This document shows positions 34,384 through 42,321 of a DNA stretch of 64,000 nt, piece by piece; positions within the stretch are counted from its first letter, which is position 1; the number at the start of each line of letters is the position of its first letter. The DNA is taken from positions 1 through 64,000 of the forward strand of contig JBEEOW010000009.1 in the NCBI GenBank assembly GCA_041191405.1, written 5' to 3'. Under the pieces are notes generated by a model, which saw only the letters and a list, made by a program, of their open reading frames with translations, was not told the origin of the DNA and ran no database searches. Both the position numbers and the translations under genes were made by a program. The DNA comes from JBEEOW01 sp041191405 (GTDB lineage: Bacteria; Bacteroidota; Bacteroidia; Cytophagales; UBA9547).

Positions 34384-36213
34384 ATGAAAACTTATTTTAG
34401 AATACTTGCTTTTGCAAAACCTTACAGCAAGTTTGTTCCTCAATATATTATATTTTCTACCTTTCATATTATTTTTAGTTTAGCCAACTTTTCACTTATT
34501 ATTCCTTTACTAAATGTTCTTTTTGGATTAGAAGCCAAAACCGAATATGTAGCTACAGAAGCTCCCAAATTTGAATTAACTATTGATTATATAAAAAATA
34601 TTTTCGGATATTATTTTAATCAAGTTATAGTAGCTGAAGGCAAAGTTGGGGCATTAACTTTTGTATGTACCATTTTAGTTATCTCTGTGTTATTGAGTAA
34701 CTTATTTAGATATTTAGCATTGATTTCTATGACTAGATTACGTACACATGTAGTAAAAAATGTACGTAAAGTAGTATTTGAAAATGTTATTAAACTTCAT
34801 GTTGGATTTTTTAATAGTGAACGCAAAGGTGATTTAATCACTAGAATGAGTAATGATGTTATGGAAGTTGAACATTCCGTTGTAGGTACCTTGGCTGCTT
34901 TGTATAACGAACCTGCTCGAATAATAACAATTTTCGCAATATTATTAAGCATGTCATTTAAATTAACTATTTTTTCATTGATTTTACTTCCAATTTCGGG
35001 ATTAATTATTGCAGAAATTACCAAACGCTTAAAGCGACAAGCACATCAAAGTCAGCATATTTTAGGGCAAATTCTCTCAATTATTGATGAAAGTATTTCT
35101 GGAATAAAAATTATAAATGGCTTTAATGCAATTGGCTTTACCATAAAAAGATTTAATAATCAAAATGACGAATATATCAGATTGTATAGATCAATGTATT
35201 ATAAAAGAGATTTAGCTTCACCACTTTCTGAGTTTATGGGAACTACTGTTGTTGCAGGGATTTTGCTTTATGGAGGTACACTAGTACTTGAAGGCAAAGG
35301 AGATTTAGGCCCTTCAGAATTTATTACTTATATAATTCTTTTTTCTCAGATATTGGCTCCTGCAAAAGCTTTATCTACATCTTTTTCAAATATCTCAAAA
35401 GGAATAGTTTCAGGAGAAAGGTTTTTTAAATTGATTGATGAACCAATTTTAATTAAAGATGCTCCAAATGCAATTGTTAAAAATGAATTTAACGAAAGTA
35501 TCAAATTTGAAAATGTATCTTTTGGTTACGAAACCGAATTGGTATTAAAAAATATCTCATTCACCATTCCAAAAGGAAAAACTGTAGCCTTGGTAGGAGC
35601 ATCAGGTGGTGGTAAATCAACCATAGCCGACTTATTACCACGTTTTTACGATCCACAAAGTGGTTCAATAAAAATGGATGATGTATCAATTAAAGATATA
35701 ACCCTTGAATCTTTACGTTCACATATTGGCATCGTTTCTCAAGAATCTATTCTATTTAATGATACCATTTTCAATAACATAGCATTTGGAATACCAGAAG
35801 TAAGTCTGGAGCAAGTACAAGCTGCCGCTCGTGTAGCCAATGCACATGATTTTATTTCGGCAACCGAAAATGGATACGATACTGTAATTGGCGAACGTGG
35901 CTCAAAACTTTCTGGTGGACAAAGACAACGTATCTCTATTGCAAGAGCTATTTTACGAAACCCAGAAATATTAATTTTAGATGAAGCTACCTCTGCGCTT
36001 GATACTGAATCAGAAAAACTAGTACAAGATGCAATTACCAATTTAATGAAAGAACGTACTTCTTTAGTAATTGCACACAGATTAAGTACTATTCAAAATG
36101 CTGACGAAATAATAGTTTTACAAAAAGGCGAAATTATAGAACGTGGTACACATCAAGATCTAAGTAATCAAAATGGCTTTTATAGTAAACTAATAAATAT
36201 GCAGAATTTATAG
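34384..36213 (+). CDS. MsbA-like ABC exporter (fused permease/ATPase)
   Basis: 609 residues. Six membrane helices span residues about 15-325; GDLITRMSNDVMEVEHSVVGTL is the typical exporter loop. The ATPase follows: Walker A LVGASGGGKSTIADLL, Q-loop VSQESILFNDTI, signature LSGGQRQRISIARAIL, Walker B ILILDEATSALD and H-loop VIAHRLS. Exporters of this type flip lipids or lipid-linked sugars across the inner membrane. Its neighbours suggest a lipid or glycan substrate, but this is unproven. Confidence 0.9.
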   Translation: MKTYFRILAFAKPYSKFVPQYIIFSTFHIIFSLANFSLIIPLLNVLFGLEAKTEYVATEAPKFELTIDYIKNIFGYYFNQVIVAEGKVGALTFVCTILVISVLLSNLFRYLALISMTRLRTHVVKNVRKVVFENVIKLHVGFFNSERKGDLITRMSNDVMEVEHSVVGTLAALYNEPARIITIFAILLSMSFKLTIFSLILLPISGLIIAEITKRLKRQAHQSQHILGQILSIIDESISGIKIINGFNAIGFTIKRFNNQNDEYIRLYRSMYYKRDLASPLSEFMGTTVVAGILLYGGTLVLEGKGDLGPSEFITYIILFSQILAPAKALSTSFSNISKGIVSGERFFKLIDEPILIKDAPNAIVKNEFNESIKFENVSFGYETELVLKNISFTIPKGKTVALVGASGGGKSTIADLLPRFYDPQSGSIKMDDVSIKDITLESLRSHIGIVSQESILFNDTIFNNIAFGIPEVSLEQVQAAARVANAHDFISATENGYDTVIGERGSKLSGGQRQRISIARAILRNPEILILDEATSALDTESEKLVQDAITNLMKERTSLVIAHRLSTIQNADEIIVLQKGEIIERGTHQDLSNQNGFYSKLINMQNL

Positions 36214-36262
36214 TTTGTTATAGTAATTTTCTGAAACAGAATTATGAAAAACCTCATCAAAC

Positions 36263-36739
36263 ATGGAAAACCCAATTGTAGATAAAAACTATTTTTTAGA
36301 AAAATTCCCAGGGAAAGGTGGTTGGGTTTATACTGTTATTGAGGAAATACCTCAAGATAAAAAAGCAAAATTTGGTTGGGTGCAAGTAAGTGGCTTTATT
36401 GATACTTTTGAACTCAAAAACTATAAATTAATGCCCATGGGCAATGGCAAATTATTTTTACCTGTTCGTGCCGAAATTAGAAAAGCAATTAAGAAAAAAG
36501 AAGGCGATTTTGTACATGTTAAATTATGGATTGATAACTCATCGCCCATTTTCCCTGAAGAAATAATTAATTGCCTCAAAGATGAACCACAAGCTTACAG
36601 CACATTTTTAACCTTTACCGATTCCGAACAAAAAGCCTATATCGACTGGATATCATCTGCCAAAAAAGAAGAAACCAAAGTAGAACGAATCATCACAACA
36701 ATCAATAAATTATTAAAAAATCAAAAATTATACGATTGA
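36263..36739 (+). CDS. DUF1905/YdeI (OmdA-like) domain protein
   Basis: 158 residues. The N-terminal DUF1905 part (GKGGWVYTVIEEIPQDKK; GWVQVSGFIDTFELKNYKLMPMGNG; LFLPVRAEIRKAIKKKEGDFVHVKLW) is followed by a YdeI/OmdA helical tail (AYSTFLTFTDSEQKAYIDWISSAKKEETKVERI). These small cytosolic proteins have been linked to stress and antimicrobial-peptide resistance in other bacteria, without a known reaction. A second YdeI-family gene is at 47661. Confidence 0.85.
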   Translation: MENPIVDKNYFLEKFPGKGGWVYTVIEEIPQDKKAKFGWVQVSGFIDTFELKNYKLMPMGNGKLFLPVRAEIRKAIKKKEGDFVHVKLWIDNSSPIFPEEIINCLKDEPQAYSTFLTFTDSEQKAYIDWISSAKKEETKVERIITTINKLLKNQKLYD

Positions 36740-36843
36740 TTGATAAGCTGTATTTTTCAAAAATATTTTCACAAAATATTCATTTTTTAATTAAATTCTA
36801 ATAATTAAGGCTTAAAAAAGCTTTTATTTTGAGATACTTTCGT

Positions 36844-36851
36844 TAATTTTG
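36844..36851 (+). promoter_or_regulatory. Promoter -7 box for tatA-gatA
   Basis: TAATTTTG, 26 bases before the tatA start. Confidence 0.45.
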
Positions 36852-36876
36852 TGAGTTAGAACTAAATAAATCCAAA

Positions 36877-37152
36877 ATGATATCTAATTCAGTAATGCTG
36901 TTTATAAGTGGCCTAGGTGGCTGGGAAGTATTATTAATCGTTTTTGTAATGCTTCTGTTATTTGGTGCCAAAAAAATACCAGAACTTGCAAGAGGTTTAG
37001 GTAAAGGTATTCAGGAATTTAAACATGCAACGAACGAAATTAAAAATGAAGTAAATAGAGGTATGGACGATGTTCCTTCTCAAAACACTATTAGCAACAA
37101 TAACATCAACAATGCTAATAACAATACTTCAAACAAATCAAACGAAGCATAA
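36877..37152 (+). CDS. tatA: Sec-independent protein translocase TatA/E
   Basis: 91 residues. A single membrane helix (GGWEVLLIVFVMLLLFGAKKIP) contains the conserved FG-x-x-x-x-P hinge, followed by the amphipathic helix ELARGLGKGIQEFKHATNEIK and an Asn-rich disordered tail. TatA subunits assemble with TatC to export folded proteins across the inner membrane. A second start at 36895 would trim six residues. tatC is not in the window. It is 21 bases upstream of gatA and likely co-transcribed. Confidence 0.93.
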   Translation: MISNSVMLFISGLGGWEVLLIVFVMLLLFGAKKIPELARGLGKGIQEFKHATNEIKNEVNRGMDDVPSQNTISNNNINNANNNTSNKSNEA

Positions 37153-37173
37153 TAATCTGAGAAGATTTTTTTA

Positions 37174-38610
37174 ATGAAAAATTACAGTTCGCTCAACGAA
37201 ATTAAAGCTGATATTGCCGCTGGTACAGTAAATTGTACTGACTTGGTTGGTCATTATCTAAAAAATATTGAAGCTAATAAGCATTTAAATGCTTTTATTG
37301 AAGTTTATGCTGAGGAAGCAAAGGCAAAAGCAATAGAAGTGGATGCTAAAATTAAAGCTGGAACTGCTGGTAAATTGGCTGGAATGGTAGTAGGTTTAAA
37401 AGATGTAATCTGCCACAAAGGTCATGGTTTACAAGCTAGTAGTAAAATATTAAATGGCTTTGTTTCGTTATTTGATGCAACAGCTGTAAAAAAACTTATT
37501 GCTGAAGATGCCATCATTATTGGTCGCCAAAGTTGCGATGAATTTGCGATGGGTTCATCAAATGAAAAATCAGCATTTGGAGTAGTTAAAAATTTCGACG
37601 ATCCAACTCGTGTACCTGGAGGTTCATCAGGAGCTTCGGCAGTAGCTGTACAAGCCGACTTATGTATGGCTTCTCTTGGTTCTGATACAGGTGGTTCTGT
37701 GCGTCAACCAGCAGCATTTTGTGGAGTAATAGGTTTTAAACCAACTTACTCACGCATTTCAAGATACGGTTTAATTGCTTATGCATCTTCATTTGATTCA
37801 ATTGGAGTAATAGCAAAATCAGTTGCCGACACCGCTTTGGTACTTGAAGTAATTGCTGGTCACGATGACAACGATAGCACAGTTTCATTTAAAGAAGTAC
37901 CTCAATATTCAGCATTACCTGCAACAGATAAAAAATTAAATATTGCTTATTTAAAAGAATCTGTTGAAAGTGAAGGTGTAAACGAGGAAATTAAAAAAGC
38001 AACCTTAGCAACTATAGAAAAGCTAAAAGCCGAAGGTCACACCCTAACGCCTGTAGCATTTCCATATTTAGATTATATTTTGCCTACTTACTATGTATTA
38101 ACTACAGCAGAGGCAAGTACTAATCTTTCGAGATACGATGGTGTACGTTACGGACACCGTAGTGCCAACACTACCGACCTTGAAAGTATGTACAAAAAAT
38201 CAAAATCGGAAGGTTTTGGTGCAGAAGTAAAAAAACGTATTATGCTTGGTACATTTGTATTAAGTGCTGATTATTACGATGCTTACTTTACAAAAGCACA
38301 AAAAGTACGTCGATTAATCAAAGAAAAAACAGATTCATTATTAAATGAGTTTGATTTCTTGATTATGCCAACTACACCAACTACTGCATTTAAAATTGGA
38401 GAATTCTCTGATGATGCTTTAGCTATGTACCTTGCCGATGTATTTACAGTATCGGCAAACTTAGCAGGAATCCCAGGGGTGTCGCTACCAAATGGTAGGG
38501 ATTCACAAGGTTTAGCAATTGGTTTGCAAGTATTAAGTAAAGCATTTGGAGAACAAGAATTATTGTCGTTCAGTGATTATTTAATCAAAAATAAGATACT
38601 AAATAACTAA
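37174..38610 (+). CDS. gatA: Aspartyl/glutamyl-tRNA amidotransferase subunit A
   Basis: 478 residues. It is the glutaminase/amidase subunit of GatCAB, which converts Glu-tRNA(Gln) and/or Asp-tRNA(Asn) to the amide form. The Ser-cisSer-Lys triad is visible as K76 (GLKDVICHKG), S151 (VPGGSSGASAVAV) and S175 (GSDTGGSVRQPAAFCG). YGLIAYASSFDSIGVIAKSVADTA and NLAGIPGVSLPNG are also typical. It is full length and follows tatA by 21 bases. gatB and gatC lie elsewhere. Confidence 0.96.
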   Translation: MKNYSSLNEIKADIAAGTVNCTDLVGHYLKNIEANKHLNAFIEVYAEEAKAKAIEVDAKIKAGTAGKLAGMVVGLKDVICHKGHGLQASSKILNGFVSLFDATAVKKLIAEDAIIIGRQSCDEFAMGSSNEKSAFGVVKNFDDPTRVPGGSSGASAVAVQADLCMASLGSDTGGSVRQPAAFCGVIGFKPTYSRISRYGLIAYASSFDSIGVIAKSVADTALVLEVIAGHDDNDSTVSFKEVPQYSALPATDKKLNIAYLKESVESEGVNEEIKKATLATIEKLKAEGHTLTPVAFPYLDYILPTYYVLTTAEASTNLSRYDGVRYGHRSANTTDLESMYKKSKSEGFGAEVKKRIMLGTFVLSADYYDAYFTKAQKVRRLIKEKTDSLLNEFDFLIMPTTPTTAFKIGEFSDDALAMYLADVFTVSANLAGIPGVSLPNGRDSQGLAIGLQVLSKAFGEQELLSFSDYLIKNKILNN

Positions 38611-38617
38611 ACTTTGA

Positions 38618-38625
38618 TAAGTTTG
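38618..38625 (+). promoter_or_regulatory. Possible promoter -7 box for the MltD-like gene
   Basis: TAAGTTTG, 100 bases before the gene. The match is exact but the leader would be long. Confidence 0.35.
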
Positions 38626-38724
38626 TGTTAAAGTAAAACTTTAAGTAAAAATTTACGAATAAATACATAAAATTATGAACTCTTCACCAATCATTTAAGT
38701 TGTAAGCACAAATCTACCAAAACC

Positions 38725-40200
38725 ATGAAAAAGACCTTCAAATATACCATTCAAGTGAGCAAATTAATATTTGCTTCGGTTGTTTGTGCCTTCGGAATTG
38801 GTTCGGTACAGGCACAAGATGAATGGGGTTATACTCCAAAAGAGCATTATGTAAATCTTGATAGCTTAAGACCTTATACTTACGAATATATTCCAGAAGT
38901 AAGCGAAGAAGAAGTTATTCCTCGTTTAGGAGCTATTGAAAACAGAATAAAACTTAACTACAACCGTAAGGTTCTTAGCTTTATTGATTTTTTTGTAGTA
39001 CGAAATCGTGCTTATAGTAAAATGGTACTTGCTCGTAAAGACATGTACTTCCCAATATTTGAGGCTGCACTTGAGCGTCATGGTTTACCAAAAGAACTTA
39101 AATATCTTGCTATAGTTGAATCAGGCTTGAAAAACACTGCAAAATCAGGTGTTGGAGCAATGGGATTATGGCAATTTATGGGTCCAACTGGTAGAATGTA
39201 TCATTTAAATTATGATGCAAACATTGACGATCGTATGGATCCATATAAATCAACCGAAGCGGCTTGTTTGTACCTTAAATGGTTATTTAAATATTTTGGT
39301 GATTGGGAGTTGGCTTTATCGGCTTACAACTGTGGACCAGGATATGTAAAAAATGCAATCAAAAAAGCGGGTGGAGTTAATAGTTTCTGGGGAATTTACA
39401 ATTATTTGCCACAAGAAACTCGTAGTTATGTGCCTCAGTTTGTGGCTATTGCCTACATGGTAAATTATGCTCACGAACATAATTTATATCCTGATTATAA
39501 AGAATATATTTGGGAAAATGAAGTTGTTACAATCAGTGATAAAATCAATGTAAAAACATTCTGTAATGAAGCAGGTTTGTGCTACGATGATATCAAAAAA
39601 CTGAATCCTTCGTTAAAATCAGGAGTTGTAAATGGTAATGAAAGAACGTATCAATTACGTATTCCTAAAGACCAACACGATAAGATAAAAGATAATATTA
39701 ACAACATTATTGCATCAGCTAAATTACCAACATTTGAATCACAAACTATTGTTAAAGCAACAAATGATAGTTTAAAATCAGATTCAAGTGTAGTTAATTC
39801 GGTAGCTAATAATGATACTGAGGATAAAAATAAAGTTGAAACCAAAAAGGTTAAACTTTTCCACACCACAAGCAAAGGTCAAAAAGTATCTCAAATTGCA
39901 CGTATTTATGGTATGTCGGTGAGAGAACTTTGTAAGTTAAACGGAATCAAAGAAAACGCTAAACTTAAAAAAGGCAAGAGATTAATTGTTGTAAGAGAGG
40001 TAAATGTAAATGCAAACAATACAGCAATTGTTAAAACAAAAACCAAAATCAAAGCACCCAAAGTACATTACGTACAAGCTGGTGACACACTTTGGACTAT
40101 TTCTAAAAAATACGGTGGCCTACCAATTGCTCGTTTGAAAAAAATGAACAAGCTAAAAGGTACAAATCTTAAACTTGGTCAAAAAATTATTATTGGATAA
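38725..40200 (+). CDS. MltD-like lytic transglycosylase with LysM domains
   Basis: 491 residues with a signal peptide (FASVVCAFGIGSVQAQ). The SLT domain at about 110-235 has the catalytic Glu in LKYLAIVESGLKNTAKSGVGAMGLWQFMGPTGR, and ALSAYNCGPGYVKNAI completes the fold. A divergent LysM-like segment follows at about 270-320, and two clear LysM repeats close the protein (FHTTSKGQKVSQIARIYGMS; HYVQAGDTLWTISKKYGGL). It cleaves peptidoglycan glycan strands in the periplasm, giving anhydromuropeptides. Monocistronic with a strong terminator. Confidence 0.93.
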   Translation: MKKTFKYTIQVSKLIFASVVCAFGIGSVQAQDEWGYTPKEHYVNLDSLRPYTYEYIPEVSEEEVIPRLGAIENRIKLNYNRKVLSFIDFFVVRNRAYSKMVLARKDMYFPIFEAALERHGLPKELKYLAIVESGLKNTAKSGVGAMGLWQFMGPTGRMYHLNYDANIDDRMDPYKSTEAACLYLKWLFKYFGDWELALSAYNCGPGYVKNAIKKAGGVNSFWGIYNYLPQETRSYVPQFVAIAYMVNYAHEHNLYPDYKEYIWENEVVTISDKINVKTFCNEAGLCYDDIKKLNPSLKSGVVNGNERTYQLRIPKDQHDKIKDNINNIIASAKLPTFESQTIVKATNDSLKSDSSVVNSVANNDTEDKNKVETKKVKLFHTTSKGQKVSQIARIYGMSVRELCKLNGIKENAKLKKGKRLIVVREVNVNANNTAIVKTKTKIKAPKVHYVQAGDTLWTISKKYGGLPIARLKKMNKLKGTNLKLGQKIIIG

Positions 40201-40224
40201 GAATATAAGTAGTTTATAAAATAT

Positions 40225-40263
40225 AAAGCGGATAGAATTTGATATTCTATTCGCTTTTTTTAT
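40225..40263 (+). terminator. Terminator after the MltD-like gene
   Basis: AAAGCGGATAGAAT pairs with ATTCTATTCGCTTT (one wobble) and is followed by a T7 run, 24 bases after the stop. Confidence 0.85.
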
Positions 40264-40314
40264 TTAAATGGCATTATAGGATTTTCATTGAAAATCAAAA
40301 CTATGTTTTCTAAT

Positions 40315-40390
40315 CCTTTTTTAACCACAATAGGTACATAGGTTTGATTATTAATAATTTAAAAACTATGTTTCTATTATGGTTAAAAAA
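40315..40390. repeat. AACCACAATAGG palindromic repeat element
   Basis: The left arm 40315-40343 (TTTTTTAACCACAATAGG then TACATAGGTTT) pairs imperfectly with the right arm 40361-40390 (AAAAACTATGTTTC then TATTATGGTTAAAAAA). Two further small dyads flank it: GATTTTCATTGAAAATC at 40280 and GGATTCA/TGAATCC at 40421-40437, the latter 24 bases before the next start codon. Confidence 0.6.
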
Positions 40391-40461
40391 TACATTAAAA
40401 AATGTTAAGTAAACATAAGAGGATTCAAGCTGAATCCTGAAAAGCTAAAAAGTTTTCATCC

Positions 40462-41664
40462 ATGAAAAAAACAATTGCAATAATAGGTGCTGGTCCGGCG
40501 AGTTTAATGCTTGCAGCTTCACTTGATGCAGCACTTTTTGATATTACTATTTATGAGCAAAAAAAGGCTATTGCACGCAAGTTTTTAGTAGCTGGCGATG
40601 GTGGACTTAATATTACACACAGCGAACCTTTACAATCATTTATTCAAAAATATACTCCTGCTGATTTTATAAAACCTTATTTAGAATGTTTTTCTAATAC
40701 TGATTTACAAATTTGGTTACAAACTATTGGTATTGAAACTTTTACAGGTACAAGTAAAAGGGTTTTCCCATTAAAAAACATTAAACCAATTGAAGTTTTA
40801 AATGCAATTGAAAATGCAGTTATAAAAAATAAGGTGGTTATTAAAACTGAATATAAATGGCTTGGTTGGAATGATAATAATGCATTGATATTTGATAATA
40901 AAGGAAATATTGAATCTGTTAATGCGAATATTGTAGTATTTGCTTTAGGTGGTGGTTCTTGGGCAAAAACTGGTTCAGATGGAAATTGGACACAATTATT
41001 TAACTCAAAAAATATAGAAATTATTCCTTTTCAAGAATCAAACTGTGCTTTTAAAATCAATTGGGATAAAGATATAATTACTCAAATTGAGGGTAAAGCC
41101 TTAAAAAATATTAGTATAAGTTGCGAGGATAAAACAATTTTTGGAGAAGTGGTTTTAACAAATTTTGGTATTGAAGGCAATGCCGTTTATGCACATAGTA
41201 ATGTAATTAGAAATCAAATAAATGAAAACGGTTTTGCAGAAATTCATATAGATTTCAAAACCAATGTTACTGTTGAAAATATTGTAACTAAACTAAAATC
41301 AAATAGAAAAAGTAATATTTCATTTACAAAACATATTGAAAATCAATTAAATTTAACAAAACAACAGATTGTTTTGCTAAAAAATTTTTTAGATAAAGAA
41401 TCATTTAACGATATAGAAATTTTAGCAAAAACAATAAAAAACTTCCCATTGCAGTTGACTGATTTAGCTCCAATTGATGAGGCAATTTCTACTGTTGGAG
41501 GGGTTTGTTTAAGTGAAATTAATACTGATTTTGAATTAAAATCTTTACCCAATCACTACTGTATTGGTGAAATGTTAAACTGGGATGCTCCTACAGGTGG
41601 TTATTTACTTCAGGCTTGTTTTAGCATGGGTAAATATTTAGCAACAAACTTGAATAAAATGTAA
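40462..41664 (+). CDS. HI0933-family FAD/NAD(P)-dependent flavoprotein
   Basis: 400 residues. The N-terminal Rossmann motif IAIIGAGPASLMLAASLDAALF binds FAD. ARKFLVAGDGGLNITHSEPL is the HI0933 family motif (aminoacetone oxidase/BaiN-like), GGGSWAKTGSDGNW follows, and the C-terminal CIGEMLNWDAPTGGYLLQACFSMGKYLA is the second FAD-contacting element. The subfamily resembles PP_4765-type proteins. The substrate is unknown. It is cytosolic. Its stop is directly adjacent to the stop of the convergent reductase gene, with no room for a terminator between. Confidence 0.88.
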   Translation: MKKTIAIIGAGPASLMLAASLDAALFDITIYEQKKAIARKFLVAGDGGLNITHSEPLQSFIQKYTPADFIKPYLECFSNTDLQIWLQTIGIETFTGTSKRVFPLKNIKPIEVLNAIENAVIKNKVVIKTEYKWLGWNDNNALIFDNKGNIESVNANIVVFALGGGSWAKTGSDGNWTQLFNSKNIEIIPFQESNCAFKINWDKDIITQIEGKALKNISISCEDKTIFGEVVLTNFGIEGNAVYAHSNVIRNQINENGFAEIHIDFKTNVTVENIVTKLKSNRKSNISFTKHIENQLNLTKQQIVLLKNFLDKESFNDIEILAKTIKNFPLQLTDLAPIDEAISTVGGVCLSEINTDFELKSLPNHYCIGEMLNWDAPTGGYLLQACFSMGKYLATNLNKM

Positions 41665-42321
41665 TTATTGCATATCACCTGAAAGCCATATTGATTTACC
41701 AGAATTTTCTTCCAAGCTTTTTAAGTATATAAAGTTAGCAACTTTACTAGCTTCTATTCCACGATAATTTTTTAATGGACCAATTAAAAGTGGGTTTATT
41801 ATATGTGCTAAAAGTATTCCAATTCTTTCGCCCAATCTTTTTTCTTTTCTATTACCCATTAATAATGAGGGTCTGAATATGTTTAAAGATTTTAAGGGTA
41901 ATTTACTCAATTCATTTTCAAGTTTACCTTTTATATGATTATAGTAAATGCTTGAATTAGCATCACTTCCCATTGCAGTAACAACATAGAAATTTATTTT
42001 AGGTGAGGTATTACTAGCTGCAATAGCTAAGTTTAAACAATATGTAAAATCTACTTTTTCAAATGCTTCTTTACTTCCTGCAACTTTCATGGTTGTACCC
42101 AAACAACAAAAGACGTCTGTCACGTCCTTCATTGATTTTTCTAATTCATTAATATCTCCAAAATCTAATTTTGGGTTTATTAATTTACTGTTTTGATGAT
42201 CATTAGGTTTTCTGGTAGGAGCTATTATTGATTCAATATTATTTGATTCAATAAGTTTAGCTAGTAGATATCCACCAATCAAACCGGTACTACCTGCAAT
42301 AAATACTTTTTTAGAAGTCAT
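41665..42321 (-). CDS. NAD(P)-binding short-chain reductase, TIP30/HTATIP2-like
   Basis: 218 residues. The Rossmann start KVFIAGSTGLIGGYLLAKLIES is followed by VFCCLGTTMKVAGSKEAFEKVDF and FYVVTAMGSDANSSIYYNHIKGKLENEL, which contains the Y-x-x-x-K of the SDR superfamily (YYNHIK region). LNIFRPSLLMGNRKEKRLGE matches the HTATIP2/YraR subgroup. The substrate is unknown. Its ATG overlaps the stop of the GH3 gene (TAATG), which means translational coupling. Confidence 0.85.
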   Translation of the reverse strand: MTSKKVFIAGSTGLIGGYLLAKLIESNNIESIIAPTRKPNDHQNSKLINPKLDFGDINELEKSMKDVTDVFCCLGTTMKVAGSKEAFEKVDFTYCLNLAIAASNTSPKINFYVVTAMGSDANSSIYYNHIKGKLENELSKLPLKSLNIFRPSLLMGNRKEKRLGERIGILLAHIINPLLIGPLKNYRGIEASKVANFIYLKSLEENSGKSIWLSGDMQ

